Origin: Cunninghamia lanceolata
Taxonomy: Eukaryota; Streptophyta; Pinopsida; Cupressales; Cupressaceae
NCBI GenBank assembly: GCA_027924645.1
Contig: BSBN01000140.1
Coordinates: forward strand, 14,762,501 to 14,826,500
Direction of reading: 5' to 3'
Length of the DNA stretch: 64,000 bases
Each line of letters begins with the position of its first letter. Position 1 is the stretch's first letter. The position numbers and the translations under genes are program-made. This document shows positions 23,160 through 36,200 of this stretch, piece by piece. The notes beneath the pieces are model-generated. The model saw nothing but the letters and a program-made list of their open reading frames with translations, did no database searches and was not told the origin of the DNA.

Positions 23160-24180
23160 TAGCGTGTTTTGGTAAAATACAATATAGGAAGGTTTGTATG
23201 TTGCATGTACAAGGTCGTTTGGATGTGGAGTCATTGTCTTAAGTTGCATAGAGTTGGTGGGTTTATGAACCATTATATTTGTATACATATAACTAACATT
23301 TTATTCTTTACATACAAATCAGACCCAACAAAATTTAGAGGTAAAAAGGATAATTGGGTAAGTCTGCGAGTTCTATCTTGGGTTGTATGTTTGGTGAAAA
23401 GAAAGATACAAAGTGATATACAACATGATATACATATCATGGACTCAAGGAGAATATTAAATTTGGTTTTATCAAGGTTTTGCGGTTTTTATGTTGTATG
23501 CTTCGGGTTATACTTTTTGATATACATATAGCGCAGAAGTTAAAGAGAATTAAAATTTGATATAAGTAATGCATTGTACCTTAATGTATATTGAAGATGC
23601 ATTCACTTTATATACGTATATAGAGCCGAAGAGTTATATAATGTGTTTTATAAAAGATGAGAAGTCCGAGATGATCATACAAAGGAGTTTGCATGTATCA
23701 AGGCTTGTATCTAAGAATAGATACAAGTATTGTTGTATCATTAAAATACAAGTAGAAAGTAAAGTGGGTCTCATAGATTCTATCTCAGACTTGTATGTTA
23801 ACAAAATACATCTCTGATATACAAGCTGACATGCAAGAAAGGATACAAATGAAAATGCAAGACGGATTTGAAAAAGAAGTTAAATAAAGGAAAGTCTTTG
23901 TATGTTTGAGGCAATTGTATGTTAATAATATACATCTCTAAGATACAAGGAAATAAAAGACATCACGGGAGATAAAAGGTAAAAGGAGGTTTGTGTGGGT
24001 TGTTTGTATATGTGTTTGTATCTATGAGACATACAAAGAGCGATATACAAATCAAAGATACAAGTATGAATAAGTGAAAAGGGAAATAACATGGTGTATG
24101 CCTTGTTGCATAAGGGTTTGTATATTGAAAAGATACAAAAGGGACATACAAAGAATAACATACAAAGAAAGATACAAGAA
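23160..24180. repeat. Dense ATACAA / TTGTAT motif array
   Basis: I count 29 copies of ATACAA or its complement TTGTAT in about 1 kb, in both orientations. About one would be expected from base composition. The array lies in the LTR 5' of the ORF, where promoter and enhancer elements normally sit, and is kept in the second copy (about 38,140-39,150). Confidence 0.85.
23704..23727. promoter_or_regulatory. Perfect 10-bp-stem hairpin in the array
   Basis: CTTGTATCTA and TAGATACAAG are exact inverted copies around a 4-base loop. The second LTR copy keeps both arms perfectly at 38,685-38,708 although the loop differs (AGAA versus ATAA). Regulatory role inferred only. Confidence 0.55.
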
Positions 24181-24753
24181 AACAAGATGTATGCAGAAAA
24201 TAAACTAACGGATAGAAGTTTAAAACAAACTACTGAAATGTAAAGGCTGAAGCCTTAGGTGTATTAATTGCTATAATTAATGCCAATATAACACCCAAAA
24301 GAGTAAAATTCAAAGGGTTAGGGTAATTTTAAAGCTATTTTCTTTCAGATTTACATTGTCAAGAATTAAAACTATAGAAAGAAGAATTGTTACAAAAATT
24401 GAAAAAAATTCATCGTGCACCAGAATTCCAGAAGCTGGACAGAGTAAAAATGGTTAAGTAAGTCGATGACAGAAGGTTGAGTGGTCAAGAGATACAGGTA
24501 TTTATCTTAAAATGCCGTTACATTTCATTTGGTAAAAATGTGAGTAAATTTTAGTAATTTCAATGTGAAATGAAAACATCTGTTAAATTACTGGTTTAAT
24601 TGTTAATTAGCTAGGTCAGGTTAAACAAATGTGAAAGTCAAAACAGAATAGACAAATGAGGGTTAGGGTAAAATGGTAAAAAATAGAAAATTTGTAGTAA
24701 AACCCTAGGTAAAAGGTAAAATGAAAAGTTAAAAGGATGTATTTTTCTATAAG

Positions 24754-27700
24754 ATGGCCCCAAAGAAGAAAAAGGTAGATACAGGTGGTGAAGTTAAAAA
24801 GGAGAGGAAGCCACGCAAAGAAATAGAGAAGGAAAAGTTGCCATTACATAGAGGGTACTCTTCATTGATCAGTTACATTGGAGTAGAAATAGACACCTAC
24901 ATCAGGAACTATGATGCAAATGATGTCTTATAGAAGATCACAACTGCTGATGCTACATCTTACATGAGGTGTATATGGGAGAGTGGATTGTACAGAGCGG
25001 CGAGTTTTCCATTGGCTATGGAAGCCAAGGATTTGTGTCTAGATTGCCTATACTTGTATGACCTGGCTACCAAGAAAATAATGTTTCATGATAGACTCAT
25101 TGCAGACTTATCCACAAAAGGTATTGTAAGAACATTCGGTCTGGAAATACATGAGAAGATGGTGGATATTGATATAGATCAATACAATGAAGATTTTCAT
25201 AATAATGAAAGGGATTGTAGAGGCAAGATATTCTACAGTTGGTACAGCATAGAAAACAAACACAAAGCTATGGCAAGAGTGCACAAGAATCTACTAAGAA
25301 TATACTTTAAAGAGGAAATATACTTGATGATTACAATGTTAAGTAGATTAGTGGGATTGAGGGATGGCACTAAGTGTGAGCCATGGATGTTTACTATCAT
25401 CAAGTTCATGAGAGAAGTAAAAAAGGAGCAAGGACAAATTCATTGGGCAAAGGCTATAAGCATAGCCATATGGAAACATGTGATGCTAAGGAAGAAAAAG
25501 CTACTGCCTTTCTATTTGTCTTCATACTTATTGTATTCATGTGCAACAGAGGTTCGACCATTCATACATGGGATAGACAGGGTTGGAACCTTAGGAAATG
25601 GTCTAGGTCAGAAGCTAGTGTATAAATATTACCCTAATTTATAGGAAGAGAATGCATTGAAGAAGTATGCTTTAGTAAATGAGGTGTTCTATACATACAT
25701 GGTTAGAATTTTAAGGAAAGAGCCAAATAAGAGGTTATCTAAAGATGTAGAAGATACAGTTGGGCTGCACAGTTTCTTGTATATTCAATTTCCACATTTT
25801 ACTTATATCAGAACTAAAGGATTTGTGGGAAAACCTTCTATGCTACCTAGGTATCCTTCCAATAAATTGATTGTTCTGGAGTTGTCAAGGTAGAATTTGA
25901 ATGTGTTTAGAATGTACAAGAAGAGGTTTAGAAGAGGAAATCTTAAGTTACCTTGGTCAATTGGTAGAAATGCATGCTATAGTGAGGAGGTTGCTAGTTA
26001 TTCAGAACAAGAATTGAGATATTATGGATTTGAGGAGTTTGATTTGGTGAGAACATTTGATCCCTTTCATAGAATTCAAAATACAATTGATAAAAAGTTT
26101 AAACATCAAATACCTATTGAAGATTTTTGGTCAGACTGCAAGAACGATAAAGATGTAAGAAAGAGGGCTCATAAAAGATTAAAAGTTGATCAAATGAGAT
26201 CTATGGCAGATATATATGTTCCCTTAGAGGTTGAGGATGATGGAAAATTGCTGCATCACAGTTATGAAAGTGCTAGGCTTGCTCCTATTGGAGAGCCTGA
26301 TTGGTCATAACTGTGCGCCACATCTTTGGACATATTGTCCAAACCGGTCATCTTGTTTTCAAAAAAATGGTTAAAAGATAGGATTGAAGAGCTTAAAGCT
26401 AAAGAGAGGGAGATCACATATCCAAAGAAAGGAAAAAAGAGAGTAAGGGAGCATAGTGATTATCTCCAATGCTTCTATGAGAAGAAAAGAAAGATTGTAG
26501 AAGCCAAAATTGTAGAGAAGGATAAAAATGCTACTCTGATGGATCCTTATGCATTGGGAGTGATAGTAGAAGTGTCATCTGGTACATTTGTAGAGGCAAA
26601 ATTACTAAGCCATGATATTAGTACAGAAGAAGAATAGGCCTCCAAAGAAATAATAGGATAGAAGGTCAGAAAAGTAATACCAATAAGCATATCAAAAGGG
26701 GAGACTTCAAAAACAAGTGAAGTCATAGGAGAATAGTAGGTAGGTGCAAAGCTGAGTGATATACCTAGTGCATCCACCTCAACAGAAAAAAGACAAGCAT
26801 ATGCTTAGGTGAAGACAAAATTGGCCGAAGAAATGTTGCAAGAGTCAAAAAAGCATAAAGCCAAATAGGTCTTTGAAACTATCCATGTTGGGAGTGACAG
26901 TAGTGAAAGTGAAGAAAGAGAAATGGATTCAGGAAAAGAAGTTGGAATGGAAGAAGAATCTAGTGAATTTCTAAGTGAAGAAGAGGAGCAAAACACTCAG
27001 GTTGAGATGAAAATTAAATAAGGTGCAATGTGTGAAAAATAAAGGGTACAAGAAGAATTAGGAATAGTAGATCCATTTGGTACCCTAGTGTCCCCTGAAA
27101 TAATAAAAGATGTGCAAGATGAAGCACATAAAATTGAAGAGTCTGAAAAAGAAGATGTACCTTAGGAGATAATAAAAGAAAAACCTGATGAAGCCAAGGA
27201 AGAAATAGGAGTTGGTACCTCAGGTGTAGATGTATTAAATATTCTAAATATGTATGGAGAGCAAAGCGAAGAGGAAAAGAACATAGAAGGGAGAAAAGAA
27301 CATGAAAAAGAAACAAAAGAGGATGATACAATGGTAGGTTCAGCTGCACATACAGGGCAAGTACAAAAAGAAGGTGAAACTACAGAGGATGCAGCCAATA
27401 AACCCGAATGCAAAGAACATACAGAAAATATTGATGAAGGTAAAACTAAAGAACAAGCACAAGACATAGACATGACAAATGTAGAGTAAGTACATAAGGA
27501 AGAGGACCAAGAAAAATAATCATCAAATGGAGATGGTCCTGAGCAAGAAGATGAAGGTGGAGGGGACACATAAATTAAAGAAGAAGAAAATGAGGGCGAG
27601 TCTCAATAGTAGAATGATCGCATGGTAGAAGAGCCAGCCCCTCAACAATAGCCTCCTCCACAATAGCAACAGGAACAACAATATGAACAACAACGACAAC

Positions 27701-29154
27701 CACAGGAATAGGGAGAAGTAGAAAAGCCTCAAGAAGAGGTAATCAATAAAGAAAAAATTGTTGAAGGCACAAAAGAGGTTCTTGCCTGGTTAAGAGTGGA
27801 GATAAGGAAAGAAAAGGAGGTACAATTGGTACCTATTAATATTAAAAGTCTATTGGGTGATACAATGTGCAGGAATGAAAGGAGAAAGGGCAGAACCATG
27901 TCAGCCATACAAAGAGGTCCAGATGGATCCAGGACGCTAAACTTGGCCATACCCCAAAAAGAGAAGGCAAAAGGAGAAATAACTATAGATGAATATAAAA
28001 TACTCAAATTTGACCTAGGGCATACAACAAGGGAGCAACACATAACTGAATGGGAAGATATGCACCAGGTAATAGTAGAAATGTCAAGAAAGGATAAAGA
28101 TAAATAGGAATATTTGAAAGGACACATTGTCCAATTGCAAGAATTCATTAAGGGAATATTTGATCCCAATACAACAGTACCAGAATTGCCTAGTGAGATA
28201 GCAGTTATATCTAAAGATCAAATAAAAGATATGGAAAATAAGAGGCTTAGAGCCAATGTTTTTGAAGAGTGGTTCAAAAACTTCATGCAAGAAGAAGAAC
28301 AGATAATAAAACAAGCAGTAAAAGGGTGGGAATTAGTTGTAATGGAAAAGAATAAATGCAACATACTTGTATACAATGGTCAATTTAGAAGAGAGGAATG
28401 CAAATCAGAATTGGAACAGTTAGAGGAAATTGAAGAAAGAGTAGAAGAACTAATAAATGAAGGAGTAATTACCCCTTTAATAGCAAATCATGTGCCATAG
28501 GCTAGGTTAGAACTAAAATTTGAAGAGGATAATCTCAGAAAGTGCATAACAATCACTCAGGATTTAGAAAAAAAGGAAGATGATATGATCCGAATGCATA
28601 AAAGGATAGTGGAAAGGCTATTAGATCATGAATGCATGGATATACTGGCGTATGAACTGCAAACGGCTTTAACAGAATTCAAAGCCGTTTTTACATCATG
28701 CATGGAGAATTCGAAGGCATATCTAAGTAAGCAAATAATTGATTCATTGATGGAGGAAAATTCCATGATGACAAAATACAAGAAGAAGAGAGAAGGTTCA
28801 GAAAAGGAAGAAAAGAAACTGAATGAAGGGATTACAATGCAGGAGTATGTATGAACAAAGAGTCCAGGAGGAGATCGCACCTTTATAGAAGGTGTAATTA
28901 ATAATTTCAAAACATATTTGAAGGAGTAGAAAAATGTAAAAGGGGAAAACAATATTGAAAAGGATCAAGTAAGGGGGTATCTACAGGGAAAGTATCCAAG
29001 AAAGCAGAAGTCAAAAAAAGGGGAACCTTATTTTGAAAAGATTCCAATGGCATCCTTTGAGGAGAAAAAGATACCATTAAGATATTTTGAGAAATGCTTA
29101 GAGATGAATATGTATCCTTGATTAATAATAGATGGATCTTGACTGCAGATTAAG
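24754..29154 (+). pseudogene. ORF-L: LTR-embedded ghost ORF, 1,467 codons, unknown function
   Basis: One frame runs from ATG 24,754 to TAA 29,152-29,154 with no frameshift. I count 25 premature stops (18 TAG, 6 TAA, 1 TGA), mostly where Gln fits. The N-terminus MAPKKKKVD looks like a monopartite nuclear localisation signal. Residues about 35-530 look globular (CLYLYDLATKKIMFHD, LVGLRDGTKCEPWMF, KKLLPFYLSSYLLYSC, LRYYGFEEFDLVRTFDPFHR). From about 530 the protein is acidic and rich in Glu, Lys and Gln, with a Pro/Gln patch near 27,640-27,720. A second conserved-looking region (about 1,010-1,460) contains predicted helices (LEQLEEIEERVEELINEG). No enzyme motif or membrane segment is seen. The layout recalls ORF2 of B, C and D, but I cannot align them convincingly. 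I chose this start because the second copy has the same ATG context at 39,717. Confidence 0.75.
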
Positions 29155-30132
29155 TTTTGTAGCTATAGCAGTATGAAGCTTCAAGTTCTATATAAGAAGC
29201 TCTACTACTTGTACATTAGTTACATAGGGATTTTTTGAAAGATAGCTTGCACTTGTAATTTGTTTGAACAATTTAATTGTAGAAGTATTTTAGTTTAGAG
29301 GAGGAGGTCGCCTATGTCTACATTAAGGAATGCATGGAGTATCTAGCTTCCTTATTGTATCTGTAAGACGTTTGTAAGTTTTTCTATTTATTTGATTAAT
29401 GAAGAAAAAAGGTAATTCATACATTGTAAACCATATATGACTGTGTACTTTAAATACAAGTAAATCTAGGATTCTGCGTCTATTTTCAGAGTGTTTTCTA
29501 GCTCTTATTTGTATTTGAAATACCTCTTTAAAAGCTTGCAATCTTGGATGTGTGTTCATGAAAATACTCAGGACTTCACATTTGGAGATTTAGTCTGTTG
29601 ATTTGATTAAGTTTGATGTATTTCTTACAACATGAATAACAAAGCATTTAGATCCTATAGTAGAATGATATTCAATTTGAATTTCTCTAACTTTTCCCCA
29701 AATATTTGAAGTAATTAGCTCAAACGCAGAGATTTTAAGGAAATTGTCTTACATTTGAAGGAAGCATGAATAATTGTGTTAATATTTGACAATTTTCATA
29801 TCAATTTGAAAAGAAAATCTTGTTTCATTATAATTCATAGAAAGCTTTGTGATATAGTAGTAAATTTATGCAAAGAAATGGATAATTTGTTGATATTTGT
29901 AACACTTTGCATAATTTGAGTCCAGTGAGTCATAGATCACCTTAAATCAAGTAAGGCCCCTTGCATATTACAGTTTCACATTAACCTACTGAATTGTTCA
30001 CAAGGTCAAGACCTGACCATACAAAAACTTGGGATTAAGAACTCTTAATCGATTTCTTCATATCTTTCAAGACAGTTTAGGTTCAATCTGTGAATTTTAA
30101 CTTTTGTTATGAATGTGTAAAAATAATCATCA
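29155..30132 (+). other. Non-coding LTR segment after ORF-L
   Basis: AT-rich DNA with no protein motif. It ends near the inferred LTR terminus and contains nothing else I can name. Confidence 0.5.
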
Positions 30133-30140
30133 ATAGTTTT

Positions 30141-30157
30141 TGGCACTAGAAGGAGGG
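30141..30157 (+). other. Candidate primer-binding site of element A
   Basis: TGGCACTAGAAGGAGGG follows a T-run, eight bases after ...CATCA and just upstream of gag. Gypsy primer sites typically begin TGGC and lie in this position after TTTT. I cannot assign the tRNA with certainty. Confidence 0.5.
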
Positions 30158-30211
30158 CCTAATTGGAGTTAAGGTAAGATTTAAGTAAAGCTGACTCATA
30201 AAAGTGGTAGG

Positions 30212-33200
30212 GTGACCAGGTCTAGATATAGTTTAGAAGATATCTTTGTGCAATTACCTAATAGAAGACAAAGTAAAAGTCCTTTGATTTGGAATCCTAG
30301 AATATCACATGTAGGAGTCTCATCTAGAACACCTCCTGGGTCACCTTTTAATGTCCATAACATAGTGAGTCCTGAAAGTTCTTCATTTAGATCTTTGAAT
30401 CTTGGTTTAAGTCCTCCTAGAGGTCCTAGTCTACCTAGAAATCTAGGTACTCCCAGAAGCCCAAGCCCACCACAAGGGCCTACAATGGCTTATTTCAATG
30501 TCAATTCTCCTATAACATTTAATGATTATCATGAGATGCCAAAAAATCTTGAAAAGATATGTCCTAATTATCAATTGCATCAAGATCCAGAAGATCACAT
30601 TAGGATATTCAAGAAGGCATGCTTTAGAGCCAGGTTAGAATATGAAGATGTTGTGTGTAGATTGTTTCCTTACACCTTTAATGAGCAGGCTTCTAAATGG
30701 TATGTTAACTTGCCTAATGGTTATATTTCTTCTTGGGCACTTATCGAAGAGGCATTTTTGTCTAGGTTTACGGGACCAGTTGATCCTTCCACCTTATATC
30801 ATAAATTAGTTGCAATTAAAAGAGGTGAAGGAGAGATGATTGATAATTTTAATGATAGGTTTCAAAAGGCTTATTCCAGGCTAGTGGCTCATTACATAGT
30901 AACTGCAGATGCATTATTAGCCATGTATTATGTTGCCCTAGATCCACTAACTGCCATGTTTGTCAAAAGAAAGGTTGATATAGATATAATATCCAAGGCT
31001 TATAAGGAGGCAACCTCAGTAAACTAGGAAATGAGGCAAACAACTTATAATCCATTTCTTAATGGAGGAAACCCTAGGATGCAAAGTCAAACACAACCAT
31101 GGAATGGAGTCCCTATACATAATACGCCATTGTTGAACCCAATCCCTATGTATACACCTGTGTATAATCCTTCCCCAATCTAGACTATTGTCCCTTATAC
31201 TGGTAACAATGCCAACAACAATCAGAGTAATGGTCAATCATTCTTTCAGCCCCCTCAGGATACATTTGTGGCAAAGGCACAAGAGGATAGGGAGAAAATC
31301 ATTGAAATTACTACACACTTGAGAAGATTAACTACTGAAATGACAGTACTAAGAAATGAAAATTTCTATGGTAGAAATAATCAAGGATACAATCAGAATC
31401 ATAACCAGAATGATAATCAAAATTATAACCAGGGCCAAGTTTCAAATCAAAACCAGAATTATAGTCAGAGTCAAAATCATAATCAAGGACAAGTAATGCA
31501 AAATAGAGGACCTTTTGTAGATAATAAAACCTGGGGTAATAATAATAAAAATCAAAATCAGCCAAGGCCACCTAGGACATGGAACATAGGGCCAAATAAT
31601 GACACTCTAGGTTCTCCATTTGAGAATTTGGATAATCCAGAGAAAAAACAAATAGCTAGAATTCAAATGGCTAATGTAGCATTAAAGAATTGGTGCAGGA
31701 TTCATAATACCAGTGCCCATGCTGAACTAGATTGCCCTTAATTTCATTTGGTAGAAAGTATTTTCAATGTGAATGTACAGGCTCCTACCTCTAAGTTTCT
31801 GATTCCCAAAGGTAATGAAATAGTGCCCTCAGGATTTGAGACTACTTTAGTCTTAGAGACTTTTACCTTTGCAACTAGGGAAGAAGAAGATTAGTTGTTA
31901 GAAGACGAGCCTTACTTTTGTGGGAGCCTATACCCTAAATCAACTTTAGTATTGAATGCTTTTTAGTTCCCCTTTGAAACTGAAAATGAAGTGTTATATG
32001 AAACAGAGGAGGTATAGGCTTTTCAACAGTCTAACAAAAATCATAGCTACAATTGGAGAAATAACACTAGGCCAGGAGGTCCCTTCACTACTTCCACTTG
32101 TAACAATTTCAATACTCCTCCTGATCAACATGTCAGCAATAATCCTACTATACTAAAGGCTAATCATCATGTAAATAGTGGAATAGTAGCACCAAAAATC
32201 CAAATAGGGAAAATAGAGATAGTGGAAACAATGAGGTTAATAAGTTACTTATCTAAAGAGATAAAGAAAATCAAGATCAGTATACCTTTATGTGAATTAT
32301 TGAAAAGTCCAGGGGTCAGAAATGCTTTCATAAAGTCCTTGGATACATCTATAACAAGTGATGTCTCTGCTGATATGAATGTTCCTAGTAAGGATTCACA
32401 GCCCAAAGAAAAGAGTAAGAAAATTAAACAACCTTCCAACACTAATGTGGTCATGTCTACAGATAAGAGGGAAGCCCCTCCTTTCTTGTTAACCATTAGG
32501 ATGTTTGGAAAGAACATACATAATTACATGGTAGATTCTGGTGCATCAACTAATGTAATGCCTTTAGGGATATGCAAAACTTTAGGGCTGACCCCTACTA
32601 AATCTTCCAAGGTTGTTACATAATTGGATAAAATTGAGGTCAATGTGATAGGAGAATTAATGCATATTCAAATGCAGTTAGCCTTAGATCCTAGGGTGAG
32701 TCAGTTTATTGACATTCAGGTAGTGGATATACCTATGAATTACATGATGTTGTTGAGTAGAGACTGGTCCAAAACATTAAATGGATATATGGCCACTGAT
32801 TTTTCACACATGTGGTTACCTTGGAGAGGTGTTCCAAATCAAATCAAGATAGAAGTTGAACCCAAAATGAAACACATGATTACATAATACAACAAGACTA
32901 ATGAGATATTGTATGCTTTTGTTGAACCTGGTGTTTATAGAGTCACTAATAAGGGAATGCAAATTGAAGAAATCCCAATGTTAAATTTTAGAGAAAAACT
33001 TTTCAGTAAAGAAATAGTAGTGTTCATTGAGTCTGATGAAAATTCTTCTGATGAGGAAGACAATGCAATAAATAGTTTTGGTTAGATCATCAGCTAGGAA
33101 ATAGAAAAGTGCATTGAACAAAAGATTCTAGTTCAATGCAAGTTGTTTAGGAGCATGTGCATAGTCCATAATAAGCCTCATTCTGAAGAGAATTGTGGAA

Positions 33201-36200
33201 TGTACAGAGACATTATAGAATACCAATACATAAGGTGCACAAAGGGGATGGAATTGCAAGAAAGAAAGGTTAATCCTAAGCAACCAGAGGTATACTTTTA
33301 GGACAACATGGATGTATTAATTCTAGATTTAGAGAAAGGAACAAAGGACCGGAGTGTCTATCATTCTGATTTACAAATTGAGAATATAAATATGCAAGTA
33401 GGTCAAAGTGAATTACCCATGAAGAAACAAGATAGTACCGCACATGTAATAGGAAAGGAAAAACATGCCAAAATAAAAGGTCAAAAGAATAAAGAGGGCA
33501 TGTGGACACTAAAATGTGATGGATCTAAATCTAAACAAGTTGCAGGTGTAGGTGTGGAATTTACAAATCCTAATGGTAAGTCATTTTTAGCAACATATAC
33601 GCTACAATTTCCCTATACTAATAATGTAGCAAAATATGAAGCTTTCATTTATGGACTTGTTATGGCTATTAAGAAAAGGGTGAAAATGATCAGAGTGTTC
33701 TTAGATTCTGAGTTAGTGGTTAGACAAGTAAGAAAGTTGTATACATGCAATTATAAGAAGATGGTTTATTATAGGCATAGGGTGTGGGATTTGATAGATT
33801 CATTTGATGCCTTTAACATAGAACATATCCCTAGAGAATTGAATCATAGACCAGATGCATTAGCAATTGTTGCTAGCACTATAGAGCCCTTAACATTGTC
33901 AGGTTTAAAATGATTTGCTATTGAATTAGTAAATGTTCTGAGTATACTAGATAATGTTACCCATTTTCAGGTATTTGAAGGGGATCAATAGATTGTAGAT
34001 TTTCTCACTTGTAATGAGGTGTTTGAAGCTCAAATCATTGATGAACATGAAAGGTATGATGTGTCTTGGGATGAAGAAGACATAATAAACTTGAAAAACA
34101 ATTTCTTACCTAAGGGGGTAGTTGAGTTAGAAAAGATTTTTGACTTTTATGGGGTAGTAAGACAGAAAGATTTGCCCAAAATTGAAGGGGGTAAATGTGA
34201 TCCATATAAGTTGGGAACATAGAAAAATCCATAGAATGTATTGATTGGAAAGGGTTGCTTTGAGGAGTTAAGAAAATAAATTGTGGATGTTCTGAAAGAA
34301 TACAAACATGTCATAGCATGGACATGTGAAGATTTGAAGACATATGATACGTCCATCATAACTCATGTGATACCCTTGAAGCCAGAAGTTAAACCATTTA
34401 GACAAAAACAAAGGCCTGTGAATGCTATTTTAGAGCCTTTAATCTTTGAGGAAGTGAAAAAATTGCTATCCGCCAGGATAATCTTCATAGTAAGACATTC
34501 AACCTGGGTAGCAAATTTGGTACCTGTGAGAAAGAAAAGTGGAGACATTAGGTTATGTGTGGACTTTAGAAATTTGAACAAAGCCTTTGAAAAAGATAAT
34601 TATCCCTTACCGCAAATAGATGAAGTACTGCAAGTAGTAAATGGGGCAAAGATGATGTCTTTCTTGGATGGATTTTGAGGATATAACTAGGTCCTAGTTA
34701 ATAAAGAAGATCGATTGAAGACTACTTTCACTTGCCAATGGGGTAATTATGCATATAGGAGAATGCCTTTTGGATTAATTAACATAGGTGCCAGTTTTCA
34801 GCGAGCCATGGACATTGAATTTCATGGATTATCAGGTAAATGCATTGTTATTTATATGGATGATTTAACTGTTTACTCCAAAGATGCATCCACTCATGCT
34901 GAAGATTTGAGAAGAGTACTCAAAAGATGTGAAAGGTACAGGATTTCTCTTAACCCAAAGAAATGTTCATTCGGTGTAACTGAAGAAAAATTGTTAGGAC
35001 ATGTCATTTCTGAAAATGAGATATCCATTGATCCCGACTGAGTAGAAGGAATAAGAAAATTGCAATTACCTAACAATAAGAAGGAGTTAAAGTCCTTTTT
35101 TGGTAAGATTAAATTTGTCAGGAAGTTTATTATAGGATTTGTAGAAATTGTACAACCATTAAATGCCATGCTCAAGAAAGATGCAAAGATAGAATGGGCA
35201 CCAGTAGACAAAGCTGCATTTGAAGATATTAAGGAGGCTATTTCTAATGCTCCTGTGTTAGCAAGTCCAAATTATACAAAGCCATTTTACATATATTCTT
35301 TTGCATCTTCACATTCTTTTGCAGCTGCCTTGACACAAAAAGGAGAAGATAACAAAGAAAAACCCATAGCTTTCATGAGTGCACCTCTGAAGGATGCACA
35401 ACTAAAGTATCTAGACACAGAGAGATAGGAATTCACACTAGTAAGGGTAGTTAAAAAGTTTAGACATTACATCTTACGAAGTCAAGTCAAAGCCATAGTA
35501 CCAAATGCAGCCGTGAAAATGCTACTAATGCAGACTGAGCCTAGAGAGAAAAGGGCCAAATGGATTACAATATTGCAAGAGTTTGATATGGAGATTATTC
35601 CAATGAAGCTGGTCAGGGGACAAGCATTAGTATAGACCATAGCAAACATAGATCCAAATTTGGTGAAGCAACAATATGTATTGAATTCTAATGATGCATC
35701 AGGTAGGTATGATGATTTGAATACCTTTTTGATATCAGGTAAATATCCAAGTAAGATGAATTCTTCTCAAAGGAGAGCTTTAAAGATTAAATCACAGAGG
35801 TACATGGTACAAGAAGGTCTTCTATTCAAGAAAAACCATGAAGGTATATATTTAAGATGTTTAAACAGAATTGAAGCAGATAAGGTATTGTCAGAGTTGC
35901 ATGATAAGTATGGAACTGCTCATGGTTCTAATTTAGCTACTATGCATAAGATACTAAGGGCTGGATACTATTGGTCAACAATGTTTAAAGATATAGATAG
36001 TCATATTCAAAGTTGTCATACTTGTCAAATTACAACAGACAAGGGAAAGAATTAGGCTAATCCATTACAGCCAGTCATTGAGTCTAGGCCATTTACACAG
36101 TGGGGCTTAGATTTCATTGGAGTTATAAATCCTCCATCATCTGTAGGACATAAGTTTATATTGACAGTAACTGACTATTGTACGAGGTGGACTAAGGCAA

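Larger units (their letters stand above)
22910..30132 (+). repeat. Apparent 7.2-kb 5' LTR of element A, containing an ORF
   Basis: It starts TGTGGTG and ends ...AATCATCA just before a primer-site-like sequence and gag. The first 3.6 kb are matched by the 3' copy (37,889-40,109 plus 62,610-64,000), including the start of the embedded ORF. The copies differ by roughly 5-10% depending on the stretch compared by eye. The 30,132 end is inferred from the adjacent primer site, because the 3' copy leaves the window before that point. The alternative is a shorter LTR with ORF-L internal and a tandem second element. Confidence 0.6.

Noticed and set aside
23160..24180. ATACAA array as a CRISPR or simple satellite
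   Set aside because: The units are six bases in both orientations with irregular spacing and no constant repeat-spacer pattern.
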